Shown one piece after another: positions 54,631 to 63,027 of a DNA stretch of 64,000 nt (its first letter is position 1; each line of letters opens with the position of its first letter). The notes under the pieces are model-generated. The model had not been told where the DNA came from, did not search any database, and saw nothing but the letters and a program-made list of their open reading frames with translations. The stretch covers positions 2,270,001 to 2,334,000 of the forward strand of contig NC_019903.1 of the NCBI RefSeq assembly GCF_000243135.2, written 5' to 3'. The stretch is from Desulfitobacterium dichloroeliminans LMG P-21439. Lineage in GTDB: Bacteria; Bacillota; Desulfitobacteriia; Desulfitobacteriales; Desulfitobacteriaceae. A program made the translations under genes and the position numbers.

Positions 54631-55344
54631 TTACTTACCGTTGTTTTTTCTATGCGTGCGCTTCTTTTCTTGAAGATATAATTGCCCCGAAGAATCAAGG
54701 CTGGCAAACAGAACCTCTTCTATTCCCTTCAATTGATGCTTTTGGAGTTCCCGGTCCAGCCAGGTCTGATCTTTGCCGGATAAGGCAAAAGCTCTTTTAT
54801 TCAAGAGGCCATCCATAATAAATACCACCGGCAATCCCTCATATTCAGGCTGGAGTTTCAAGTCCCCTGGGGTCACGGGGCGTTTGGTTGCTTTGGGCAG
54901 GACACTAATTTGACCATTCGTCTCCAGAATCGCAAATTCTACATCGGCAATATTGGGTATACTCCGCATTCTAAGCTCTTCAATCAAATCTGTTAGGGGC
55001 AGACGATTGCGCACCAATTCATGCTCGACTATTTTACCTCGTTCAATTAATATCGAGGGAGTCCCATTCAAGATATCCCGAGCGCGCTCACTCTTTAACT
55101 CCAGATAAGACAAGGCAACACTCATCAACACCAAGATCATAATGGGAATAATCCCCGAAATAAGAGGAATCCCAATATCTTCACTGGGGATGGCCGCCAT
55201 ATCCGATATCATAAGAATAACGACTAACTCAAAAGGTTGCAGTTGACCAATTTCGCGTTTTCCCATGAGGCGCAAGGCCATAATGACAATCATATAGAGA
55301 ATAAATGTTCTTATGGCAATTATCATCATCGCTTCATGTGGCAA
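54631..55344 (-). CDS. DUF421 membrane protein (YetF/YkjA type)
   Basis: A 237-aa protein with three N-terminal membrane helices (TFILYMIVIMALRLMGKREIGQLQPFELVVILMIS; GIPLISGIIPIMILVLMSVALSYLE) followed by a cytoplasmic alpha-beta domain (RDILNGTPSILIERGKIVEHELVRNRLPLTDLIEELR; IADVEFAILETNGQISVLPKA). The LMGKREIGQLxxFE segment is the DUF421 hallmark. The function is not settled; the family acts in membrane or spore-coat-related stress in some species. Several in-frame starts exist (TTG 55344, ATG 55329); the first is listed. Confidence 0.88.
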   Translation of the reverse strand: MPHEAMMIIAIRTFILYMIVIMALRLMGKREIGQLQPFELVVILMISDMAAIPSEDIGIPLISGIIPIMILVLMSVALSYLELKSERARDILNGTPSILIERGKIVEHELVRNRLPLTDLIEELRMRSIPNIADVEFAILETNGQISVLPKATKRPVTPGDLKLQPEYEGLPVVFIMDGLLNKRAFALSGKDQTWLDRELQKHQLKGIEEVLFASLDSSGQLYLQEKKRTHRKNNGK

Positions 55345-55483
55345 CTCCTTTCAGGTGCTTTATTTGCACTAATCAGCCCCTCATATTTATTATGCCTGAG
55401 GGCATTAAGACTGGAATGCCTTTTATTATTCCTTAAATCGCCGCAGTTTATTCGCAATTATTCGTCCGCTAAGCTTGATGGGG

Positions 55484-55519
55484 ATAACGACCCTAAATTT
55501 GATGTAATAACGACCCTAA
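55484..55519. repeat. Paired 13-bp direct repeats, IS21-end-like
   Basis: ATAACGACCCTAA at 55484-55496 recurs at 55507-55519, 23 bases apart. On the minus strand the same region reads as AACTTAGGGTCGTTAT, AATTTAGGGTCGTTAT and a degenerate third copy AAGCTTAGCGGACGAATAAT, spaced by about 23 bases. Such multiple terminal repeats are typical of IS21-family ends. No istA or istB gene is near; the 279-base gap 55345-55623 otherwise holds the promoter region of the UxaA pair. Confidence 0.45.
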
Positions 55520-55623
55520 GTTACACTCGACTTTCTTGAACTGTATTAACACAACAACGCAAATCTTATGCTATAATAAACAGTGTTATACTATAGATAA
55601 TTGCTTTTATTGGAGGATAAACT

Positions 55624-55932
55624 ATGAAAAAACAAGCCGTTGTCATTCATGAACTTGATAATGTGGCTACCTGTGTCGATCATTTTACCGCCGGAACAGC
55701 CATTTCCTACTTTCGTGGGGATAGAGAAGAGCAAGTTTTACTCTGTCAAGATATTCCTTTAGGACATAAATTTGCTATTCGTACCATTGCTAAAAATGAA
55801 GATGTCCGGAAATACGCTGAGAGCATCGGTGTTGCTACGATAGATATTCAACCCGGCCAGCACGTTCATGTGCATAACCTGGAATCCAAACGCGGTAGGG
55901 GCGATTTGGAGCAGTGTAAGGGGGATTATTGA
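55624..55932 (+). CDS. UxaA-type dehydratase small subunit (SAF domain)
   Basis: A 102-aa SAF-domain protein: HELDNVATCVDHFTAGTAISYF, then DIPLGHKFAIRTIAKNEDVRKYAESIG and IDIQPGQHVHVHNLES. This is the small domain of altronate/galactarate dehydratase-like enzymes and of sulfolactate sulfo-lyase (SuyA). It stands as a separate gene and its stop overlaps no more than the SD of the next gene, whose ATG lies one base after its stop (55932/55934). Substrate is not evident. Confidence 0.85.
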   Translation: MKKQAVVIHELDNVATCVDHFTAGTAISYFRGDREEQVLLCQDIPLGHKFAIRTIAKNEDVRKYAESIGVATIDIQPGQHVHVHNLESKRGRGDLEQCKGDY

Positions 55933-55933
55933 T

Positions 55934-57091
55934 ATGAATATCTTCGGTTATCGACGCTCCGATGGTCAGTTTGGCATCCGCAACCATCTTCTTATCCTTC
56001 CTACTTCAGTCTGTTCAACTACTGTTGCTTTCAATATTGCCGCCCAAGTTCCCGGGGCTGTAGCCATCCCCAATCAACATGGCTGCTGTCAAGTAGGTGC
56101 GGATTATACACAGACCCTGCGGACACTCATCGGTTTAGGCAAAAACCCTAATGTCGGGGCAGTGCTTGTGGTGGGCTTAGGCTGTGAAGGGATACCCATC
56201 CAAGAAACCGCTGCTGAGATCGCCAAATCAGGTAAACCCGTGCAAGTGATCATTATTCAAGAACACGGTGGCACCCTGAAAACCACCGCTCTAGGTGTTC
56301 AGATCGCCAGTCAAATGGCTCGCAGCATCACACTTCTCAAGCCGGTAGAGGCTCCGCTTAGCGAGCTTTCCCTGGGGATTGAATGCGGAGGATCTGATTT
56401 TACTTCAGGTTTAGCCTCCAATCCTGCTGTGGGCACCGCCTCAGATCTTCTGGTTAAGGCCGGTGGTACTGCCATGCTCTCCGAAACTACCGAGTTTATC
56501 GGCGCTGAGCATGTACTGGCCAAACGAGCAATATCACCCGAAGTAGCTCAAAAATTAATGGAGATTGTCCAACAAACAGAGCTTCGTGCTAAACAGTTGC
56601 ATGTGGATCTGCGACAAGGTCAACCTACCCCAGGAAACATAACAGGGGGGATCAGTTCCATCGAGGAAAAATCTTTGGGCTGTATCTACAAGGCCGGACA
56701 CTCACCAATTCAGGATATCCTCCCCTATGGTCAACCTCCTTGCGGAAAAGGCCTTTATGTTATGGATACCCCCGGTCAAGATGTGGAATCTATTTCCGGA
56801 ATGCTTGCTGGTGGTGTTCAGGTTGTTGTATTTACTACCGGACGTGGTACTCCGACCGGTTCACCTATTGCTCCTGTCATCAAAGTCACCGCCAATAGCG
56901 ATACCTATCAAAACATGGAAGACAACATCGATCTTGACCTTTCCTCCATCATTTCCGGTGAGGAAACCATCGAGCAGGCTGGTCGACGAATCTTCGCAGA
57001 GATGGTTGAGGTCGCAAACGGTAAATTCACTAAGTCCGAAAGTCTCGGGCATCGCGAATTCGGCATTTTCCGCATCGGCTCTACTTTTTAG
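55934..57091 (+). CDS. UxaA-type dehydratase large subunit
   Basis: The 385-aa protein begins MNIFGYRRSDGQFGIRNHLLILPTSVC, the start of UxaA/GarD/SuyB proteins, and has IPNQHGCCQVGAD, VVGLGCEGIP, LGIECGGSDFTSGLASNPAVG and TTGRGTPTGSPIAPVIKV, the conserved cysteines and C-terminal motif of this family. They dehydrate sugar acids or eliminate sulfite from sulfolactate. A longer frame from 55868 lacks a start; AAGGGGGATT precedes ATG 55934. With no transporter or sugar genes nearby the substrate remains open. Confidence 0.87.
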   Translation: MNIFGYRRSDGQFGIRNHLLILPTSVCSTTVAFNIAAQVPGAVAIPNQHGCCQVGADYTQTLRTLIGLGKNPNVGAVLVVGLGCEGIPIQETAAEIAKSGKPVQVIIIQEHGGTLKTTALGVQIASQMARSITLLKPVEAPLSELSLGIECGGSDFTSGLASNPAVGTASDLLVKAGGTAMLSETTEFIGAEHVLAKRAISPEVAQKLMEIVQQTELRAKQLHVDLRQGQPTPGNITGGISSIEEKSLGCIYKAGHSPIQDILPYGQPPCGKGLYVMDTPGQDVESISGMLAGGVQVVVFTTGRGTPTGSPIAPVIKVTANSDTYQNMEDNIDLDLSSIISGEETIEQAGRRIFAEMVEVANGKFTKSESLGHREFGIFRIGSTF

Positions 57092-57167
57092 ACCCGCGGT
57101 GCGCTCGGACTTCGCTAGTGCCATGAAATATCCTAATGCGTTCAGTATGTCTGATACGTATAATCAA

Positions 57168-57202
57168 AAGGGCCGAGGCTGCATTAAACAGCCTCGGCCC
57201 TT
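57168..57202. terminator. Intrinsic terminator between the dehydratase and htpX
   Basis: AAGGGCCGAGGCTG (57168-57181) pairs with CAGCCTCGGCCCTT (57189-57202) around CATTAAA; TTCTCTC follows, and AAAA precedes. It serves both convergent genes. Confidence 0.85.
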
Positions 57203-57214
57203 CTCTCATTACTA

Positions 57215-58072
57215 TTACCGACGTTCCATATCATAGAGACGCTTTACCCTCTCCTCTATGGGAGGGTGCGTACTAAATAAATTGGCCACTCTCTTGGCCT
57301 TCAAAGGATTGACAATGAACATGTGACTTGCTGAAGGGTTAACATTCATCGGAATAACTTGTGAGCTACGTTCTAGTTTTTGTAAAGCATTGGCTAAGCC
57401 ATACGAGTTACCTGCAATCTCCGAACCGGTAGAATCAGCAAGATACTCGCGCGAACGTGAAATCCCCATTTGTACCAGCATGGCAGCCAGTGGTCCCAGA
57501 ATAATCATCGGAAGCATCGCTAGACCAGAACCACCCTCGTCATCATCCCCACCTAATCCCCCAAACATCAATGCCCACTGTGCCCAATTGGCAAGCATGG
57601 TTAAGACCCCGGCCATGACTGCCGCAAGGGTGCTGATGAGGATATCCCGATTCTTGATATGTGCCATTTCATGGGCTAATACCCCTTCCAGCTCTTCGCG
57701 GTTAAGGATCTGCATCAGGCCCTGGGTCACGGCAATGGCCGCGTGATTAGGATTCCTTCCCGTAGCAAAAGCATTGGGCTGAGGCGAAGGAGTCATATAG
57801 AGCCTTGGCATGGGCAGACCGGCATTATCAGCAAGATTTTCCACCGTCTCGTAGAGTTCTGGGCTTTGTTCGCGGCTAAGCGGAACAGCTTTAGTCATAG
57901 CTAGAGCCATCTTGTCACTAAACCAATAGCTACCAAAATTCATAACCATAGCAAACAAGAAGGCCATTTGCATACCGCCTCGGCCACCTAGTGCCCCTCC
58001 GGCTAAAATCACAAGTACAGTTAATAAACTCATCAGAAGAACAGTTTTCAGCTGGTTTCCGATTCCACTCAT
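57215..58072 (-). CDS. htpX: Protease HtpX homologue (M48)
   Basis: A 285-aa membrane-bound zinc metalloprotease that degrades misfolded membrane proteins. The metal motif is HEMAHIKNRD with the third ligand Glu in SREYLADSTGSEIAG. N-terminal hydrophobic segments (TVLLMSLLTVLVILAGGALGG) and two more (VLTMLANWAQWALMFGG; MLPMIILGPLAAMLVQMG) are as expected. Of two starts, AAGGGG is correctly spaced for the ATG at 58072. A terminator precedes the end at 57168-57202. Confidence 0.93.
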   Translation of the reverse strand: MSGIGNQLKTVLLMSLLTVLVILAGGALGGRGGMQMAFLFAMVMNFGSYWFSDKMALAMTKAVPLSREQSPELYETVENLADNAGLPMPRLYMTPSPQPNAFATGRNPNHAAIAVTQGLMQILNREELEGVLAHEMAHIKNRDILISTLAAVMAGVLTMLANWAQWALMFGGLGGDDDEGGSGLAMLPMIILGPLAAMLVQMGISRSREYLADSTGSEIAGNSYGLANALQKLERSSQVIPMNVNPSASHMFIVNPLKAKRVANLFSTHPPIEERVKRLYDMERR

Positions 58073-58121
58073 CGACAACATCCCCTTTCAATTATGTCAG
58101 TAATACAGTCTAAATTACCGC

Positions 58122-59450
58122 TTATTTTGCAATATCTTCTTGAGCTTCTACCAGTGAAGGCAAAGAACTCACAGCAGGCTTGTTACTCACTTTCACCAGG
58201 GTGATTCTAAAGCCAACGACTTCTATTACGGAAAAGATATAGTTCTGAAAATCAATTGTATCACCTTTGGCCGGTTTACGACCTAAGCGATTGAAGACAA
58301 AACCACCCAAAGTGGAAACGGTCTCCTCTTCAAAGTCAATTTCTAGTAAATCAACTAAGTCATCGAGCAAGACCCGCCCGTTAATTAGGTATTCACCTTC
58401 CGCGCCTTTGATGATTTCCGCTTGTTCTTTACTCTCAAATTCATCATAGATTTCACCAACTAATTCCTCGATAAGATCTTCGATGGTCACCATTCCGGCA
58501 GTACCCCCAAACTCATCGACTACTACCGCAAGATGGGTTCTTTGGGCGCGCATTTTCTGGACTAAATGCGAGATGGGCATGCCTTCCGGTACGATGAGTA
58601 TATCTCGCTTCAAGTCAGCAATACTCTTTGTTGCCCGTTCTTCAGGGAGACAAAGCAAATCCAGCATATGAACTAGGCCGATGACATTATCTTTATCATC
58701 ATCACATAAGGGATAGCGTGTGTGCCCCGTTGTTTTCACGACATGGAGAACCTCTTCCATGGAATCCTGAATATAAAGACACACCATATCTTGTCGGGGA
58801 ACCATAACCTCACTAACCACTCGATCCGAAAATTCAAAGACATTATCTAAGAGTTTTCCTTCCAGCTTATCCAATACCCCATGGCGTTGGCTGGCATCGA
58901 CAAGCATCCGCAATTCTTCTTCCGTGTGGGCAAGGTCCGATTCATTAGCTGGGGAAACACCCCAACGCTTTAAAATCAGGTTCGCAAGCCCATTTAAGGA
59001 GCGAATGATTGGATAAAAGAACTTGTAGAAGGTCTTTAAAGGACCTGCCGTCCATAAGGCTGTTTTCTCAGCGCTTTGAATGGCTATCGATTTAGGAACT
59101 AACTCGCCTAAAACAATATGCAAGAACGTTATCAAAAGAAAAGCAATAACCACCGATACAGTGTGAGTTAAAACTCCATCCCACTCCACGAGGTTCGCAA
59201 AAAGCGGCGCCAACAAGGTCGCAATGGCCGGTTCGCCCAGCCAGCCCAGTCCTAGGGAGGCCAACGTTATACCTAGTTGGCTTGCCGAAAGATAGGCATC
59301 TAGCTGAGAAGTTACTTCCAGAGCAACCGTAGCTTTCTTCGACCCTGTTTCGGAGAGCTCGGCAAGTCGAGTTTTCCTTACTTTGACCAAAGAAAATTCA
59401 GCTGCCACAAAGAATGCATTTAAAGCGACAAGGAACAAAGCTGCAACCAC
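58122..59450 (-). CDS. CNNM/CorC-type transporter (DUF21-CBS pair)
   Basis: A protein of about 442-452 aa with three DUF21 membrane helices (VVAALFLVALNAFFVAAEFSL; ASQLGITLASLGLGWLGEPAIA; VSVVIAFLLITFLHIVLGELVPKS), a CBS pair (VMVPRQDMVCLYIQ; RYPLCDDDKDNVIGLVHMLD) and a CorC_HlyC domain (AGMVTIEDLIEELVGEI). Relatives handle Mg2+ or Na+ homeostasis. The first usable codon is GTG 59450, but it has no ribosome site: GGAGGAG at 59487-59493 points to ATC at 59480, which would add DSILWSIAK and complete the first helix. The true start may therefore be non-canonical. Confidence 0.87.
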   Translation of the reverse strand: MVAALFLVALNAFFVAAEFSLVKVRKTRLAELSETGSKKATVALEVTSQLDAYLSASQLGITLASLGLGWLGEPAIATLLAPLFANLVEWDGVLTHTVSVVIAFLLITFLHIVLGELVPKSIAIQSAEKTALWTAGPLKTFYKFFYPIIRSLNGLANLILKRWGVSPANESDLAHTEEELRMLVDASQRHGVLDKLEGKLLDNVFEFSDRVVSEVMVPRQDMVCLYIQDSMEEVLHVVKTTGHTRYPLCDDDKDNVIGLVHMLDLLCLPEERATKSIADLKRDILIVPEGMPISHLVQKMRAQRTHLAVVVDEFGGTAGMVTIEDLIEELVGEIYDEFESKEQAEIIKGAEGEYLINGRVLLDDLVDLLEIDFEEETVSTLGGFVFNRLGRKPAKGDTIDFQNYIFSVIEVVGFRITLVKVSNKPAVSSLPSLVEAQEDIAK

Positions 59451-59520
59451 TTTCGCTATGCTCCATAATATACTATCGATCGGATACTCCTCCTTTTATT
59501 CTATACATTTCTCTAATCTC

Positions 59521-59889
59521 TTAGACATAAGTAGACCCAAACCAAACCATGACCAGCCAGTATTTCAGATTTTGGGCAAGCCCATCTATGGTTCCGCGAT
59601 CAATCTGACTCACAAGCGATAAGGGTGCACTATCCAAAGTGGCCTTTTGGGGCAAAACAGCTAAGGCGCCGAAGAAAAAAGCTCTTGGCGCCTGATTAAT
59701 ACTAGAATTTAATTTTAAAATCGCGTGTCCAGATTGTGAATCTTCAAAAACAACGTAAGGGCACAGCAACAAGGCCAAGCCTATAAATAAGCAAACAACA
59801 ATGGCAACGCACTGCTTCAGTTTACGTTGTTCCATTCTCTCTATAAAAACATAATAATTAATAGGCGCAGGTAATGGGTCGTCTTCCAC
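59521..59889 (-). CDS. Small single-helix membrane protein, unknown
   Basis: A 122-aa protein with one strong membrane helix (CVAIVVCLFIGLALLLCPYVVF), a short basic N-terminal segment (MEQRKLKQ) and an outer tail including AFFFGALAVLPQKATLDSAPLSL. GTG start with GAGGAG upstream. I do not recognise it. It lies between the CNNM-type gene and the ParR-like gene on the same strand. Confidence 0.5.
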   Translation of the reverse strand: MEDDPLPAPINYYVFIERMEQRKLKQCVAIVVCLFIGLALLLCPYVVFEDSQSGHAILKLNSSINQAPRAFFFGALAVLPQKATLDSAPLSLVSQIDRGTIDGLAQNLKYWLVMVWFGSTYV

Positions 59890-60005
59890 TATGGTCTCTC
59901 CTCAATATCTACTCTCTTAAATTTTCTTCTTAATATATACTATAGAGTATAGATATCCCTATCGTCAAGAGACAACTTTTCACTAATAACTTAATGCCCA
60001 CCCAT

Positions 60006-60623
60006 CTACGATTCATCAAGTTCTGAACGCTCTTGACTTCTAAAAAAACTGAGAACCTCCGGATCTTCTTCTCTGCCAATTACTTGGTCGAGGATATAAT
60101 CCAATCCCATAAAGCCATTCCCTTGAACAGGCTTAGGGGTAGCCAACGTAACACTTGAGTCTTCCACCTTATCAGCACTATAAGGATCTCCAGTCGTCAC
60201 ATAAACAGAAGTGGCTCCAGACGACGGGCGAAAGAATTCAAACACGTCCTGATCATCTTCCTCCCCAATAAGTGCAAAGAGGTGATTCAGGGGATGATTT
60301 ACAACTTCTGCGGTCTCACTAGCTTGACTCGTTACTGGGTTTCCGCTAGTTACTGCATTGCTTTTTAGAGACTCTTCCGCAGATTCTTCGGGAGAGGCTT
60401 CGGTAGATGCTGATGCTCCTGAAGTGGTAGACACCAATAAATCCTCCAAAGACCAACTGCTTGTAGTTTTGCTCACTGGAGAAGTTGTCGTCATGTACAT
60501 ATGTAACGCCGCTTTAACAGCATCTTCCCTTTGTTCTTCAGAAAGTCCCCTAAGAAGCTCCCACAAGTCTTGGTCTTTTTCCTCTCTCCCCAAATTAAGG
60601 GTCAAGGAGATGGTCTTGCTCAT
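60006..60623 (-). CDS. ParR-like partner of the ParM-like actin
   Basis: The 205-aa protein starts KTISLTLNLGREEKDQDLWELLRGLSEEQREDAVKAALHMYM, a strand-helix-helix with the look of a ribbon-helix-helix DNA-binding domain, as in ParR. A Ser/Thr/Glu-rich middle (about 50-110) follows. A motif near G-x-E-E-D-x-D-V/L-x-x-F-F-R occurs three times: 12-25 (GREEKDQDLWELLR), 120-132 (GEEDDQDVFEFFR) and 183-195 (GREEDPEVLSFFR). The stop of the ParM-like gene overlaps its ATG by 4 bases, so the two are co-translated. Assignment as ParR rests on the fold-like N terminus and the position; there is no alignment-level proof. Confidence 0.6.
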   Translation of the reverse strand: MSKTISLTLNLGREEKDQDLWELLRGLSEEQREDAVKAALHMYMTTTSPVSKTTSSWSLEDLLVSTTSGASASTEASPEESAEESLKSNAVTSGNPVTSQASETAEVVNHPLNHLFALIGEEDDQDVFEFFRPSSGATSVYVTTGDPYSADKVEDSSVTLATPKPVQGNGFMGLDYILDQVIGREEDPEVLSFFRSQERSELDES

Positions 60624-61729
60624 GGATTCTCGTTGACCTTTTTCGTTAAGTTATTGACCAGATTGGCTGCCATAATTCTAAAGCCCGTGGCATTGCCAAA
60701 CTGAGGATTATCAATCAGCACTTTATTCTCAAATTGCAAATGATTAAAAATCATCTCCCCTACCTTGCCGGCGACCAAGACGGTATGGATCTTGCCCATC
60801 ATTGGTTTCAATGACTTTTTGACCTCACGGGAGATATCCGTCCCCAACTGCTCTAGCATGTCTTCCATGATTGGATTAAGATTAATGGAACCTGTGTTCC
60901 AAGGATACACCCCTCCATTAACCCGAAAAATCTTGTCCAGTTCTTTATCATCGGTTTCGATGGGATTCGCATGATTTGCGGTCATTTCCTTTAATTTCTC
61001 AGCAACCCCTGTATAAGCCCATTTTAAGCCCTTTTCAATACTAAAAGAATTCGGCGGGTCAAGCATGACACCATCATAAAAGGTAGCTACGTCCGTAGTC
61101 CTAAAGCCAGGATCAATCACGACGACATAACCATTGAACAGTTTGGGACTAATGGGAATTCCATATTCATTGAGGGTTTCTTTGATGAAAACGCCGTAAC
61201 TTTGGGGCAGCACACGAGAGCGAATAATGGTCAACTGGCGAGTCTGGCCTTTAAAAGGACCGGAACGGAAAGTAACCGACCAAGAACCTTTAAGCTCTGC
61301 CTCATATTTATCCCTCAAGGCAGCGTAGTACTTCACCGGAACCCCTGTCCCTAAATAAATATTGGCCTTGGGTTCTTTCTGAGCTATGGCTAAAGCTACC
61401 ACCAACAAAGCCGTAGCTTCTTCATCCGTGGATTTATCTTCATCCCAACAATAATGCGCTTCATTGGGATTGAGGCTTTCGGCCAAACTCCCCATGAAAT
61501 AATGGCGGGATACTCCTGTGGAATGATTGGTGACTATGACATCCAAGGAGGCAATCTGCAATTCTTCATCGGATCCTCTTCCCACATTCATATTGCCTAA
61601 AGTCGAAAAGATTCTTTCGTTGCCCTTGCAGATGACCGCAGGAAATAATACTTTGGTGTCCCCTGCGTCCAACTTAATGGCACCAAATCCAGGATCTCCC
61701 CCGGCTACAAGAATATCATTTTCAAACAC
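60620..61729 (-). CDS. ParM/StbA-type actin-like ATPase
   Basis: A 369-aa member of the actin fold that forms filaments to move DNA. Phosphate 1 is VAGGDPGFGAIKL, phosphate 2 is VVIDPGFRTTDVATF, the connecting helix and the adenosine motif are near FSIEKGLKWAY and VLVAGKVGEMIFNH. This set is the ParM/StbA (not MreB or FtsA) pattern. A longer frame to 61747 lacks spacing; AAGGAGG lies 7 bases before the GTG at 61729. It is followed by the ParR-like gene. No parC-type array of direct repeats was found in the flanking gaps. Neighbours are ordinary chromosomal genes. Confidence 0.85.
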   Translation of the reverse strand: MFENDILVAGGDPGFGAIKLDAGDTKVLFPAVICKGNERIFSTLGNMNVGRGSDEELQIASLDVIVTNHSTGVSRHYFMGSLAESLNPNEAHYCWDEDKSTDEEATALLVVALAIAQKEPKANIYLGTGVPVKYYAALRDKYEAELKGSWSVTFRSGPFKGQTRQLTIIRSRVLPQSYGVFIKETLNEYGIPISPKLFNGYVVVIDPGFRTTDVATFYDGVMLDPPNSFSIEKGLKWAYTGVAEKLKEMTANHANPIETDDKELDKIFRVNGGVYPWNTGSINLNPIMEDMLEQLGTDISREVKKSLKPMMGKIHTVLVAGKVGEMIFNHLQFENKVLIDNPQFGNATGFRIMAANLVNNLTKKVNENP

Positions 61730-61850
61730 AGGTGTTCCTCCTTGCAAATTCTTAGTTTTTCTTTATATTTCTACTATTTCCAATTGTATACCACAATTTA
61801 CTTGGAGTCTATCCCCTGTTTTTCTGTTCTTTTCCCGAACACTTTAGACT

Positions 61851-63005
61851 TTAGCGAATAGAACCACGGGTGTTGATTTGAGCATGAACGAGAATTTCCA
61901 CATCGAGCTCAGGAAAGATAGTCTCCCATTCCGTCTGATGCTCGTTCCAATACTGTGGATAACGTCGTTTGACCGCAAGTCCAAAGGCTAGAATATCTGA
62001 TTCTAGCTCTTTTTGGGCTTTGTCCACAATGACTTGGGTTTCATCAATTACACATTGGGTTAAAATGCGCTTCAATTCCTGGAATTCTTCCAGACGAGTT
62101 ATTTCTTTATGATTCATGAGCTCCCCAATGTTGCATTGCGCCTCTACTTCCACCACCATGCGCAATGTTCCGTCTTCCTCCAAAATTGGTTTCAATTTAC
62201 TCTTGGCACGGATGATCTCAAAAGCTATCCTACCCTCTAGACTATTTTCATCTGGGACATAAGCGATAATGCCCCCTTTGATATTATCCATAACCCAAAG
62301 ATAACTGCGCGCCTCCTCCCCATCCAACCAACCGATAAGCCTATCTCCTTTGAAGACAGCTCCCCCTTCCGCATTATAAATCGGTTCTCCCTTTTCCTCA
62401 GAGAATATGATTTTACCTAGGGTGGGCTCATAACCATCCACATAGATCATATTCGTAAAATCCAAGAGATTTACAGGAATGCTCTGGGAAGCCGATTTAT
62501 AATCATCTATTAATCGACTAATATGCATGGCTGGAATACTATCCTCCCTTGATTTCCCCCGCATGACATCCTCGGCCTTTCCTTCTGTCACTAAAAGCCA
62601 GGTCAACATGCGAATTTCCGGATCCCGTTGCATAAAGTCTAATACCGGGCTTAACCCTGCTCTGGCTAAATCTTCACCAAAGACGATGACCTGAGTATGG
62701 GGATAAAAAAGCCTATCCCCCGATTTATTCATAAAACCGCGAAGAGCATCAAAATAGGTATCCCCTTCGCTGGTCAGCACGCGCACCGATTCCTTACCTC
62801 CCTCTTGACCCTTGGCTTTGGAACCTGCAGGAGTGATGACTTGAGCCGTCAGCTGTATCTTACCACTCTCGGTCAGATCCACCCCTACCCCACTGACGAT
62901 CCCAATTGCATTGAGCTCCCGGTGACTCCAGCATCCTGAGAGAAGAAGTAAAGAAAGCACACAGGGAATCAAGCTTAACCATCTTTTATAGCTTGGAAAA
63001 TCCAT
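61851..63005 (-). CDS. GerC-family spore germination lipoprotein
   Basis: A 384-aa Ger(x)C lipoprotein, part of a germinant receptor complex in the spore inner membrane. The signal peptide ends in the lipobox LLLSGC at about residue 25, followed by WSHRELNAIGIVSGVGVDLTESG, the family's conserved start. The later segments FGEDLARAGLSPVLDFMQRDPEIR and EEKGEPIYNAEGGAVFKGDRLIGWLDG fit. The gene is 22 bases downstream of a GerA-type gene on the same strand; a GerB-type transporter gene may lie outside the window. Confidence 0.93.
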   Translation of the reverse strand: MDFPSYKRWLSLIPCVLSLLLLSGCWSHRELNAIGIVSGVGVDLTESGKIQLTAQVITPAGSKAKGQEGGKESVRVLTSEGDTYFDALRGFMNKSGDRLFYPHTQVIVFGEDLARAGLSPVLDFMQRDPEIRMLTWLLVTEGKAEDVMRGKSREDSIPAMHISRLIDDYKSASQSIPVNLLDFTNMIYVDGYEPTLGKIIFSEEKGEPIYNAEGGAVFKGDRLIGWLDGEEARSYLWVMDNIKGGIIAYVPDENSLEGRIAFEIIRAKSKLKPILEEDGTLRMVVEVEAQCNIGELMNHKEITRLEEFQELKRILTQCVIDETQVIVDKAQKELESDILAFGLAVKRRYPQYWNEHQTEWETIFPELDVEILVHAQINTRGSIR

Positions 63006-63027
63006 TTTCTTAACTCCTTAAAGCCTT

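Noticed and set aside
55237-55539. 100-aa plus-strand frame over the DUF421 start
   Set aside because: It is antisense to the DUF421 N terminus and spans the repeated IS21-like words; no ribosome site.
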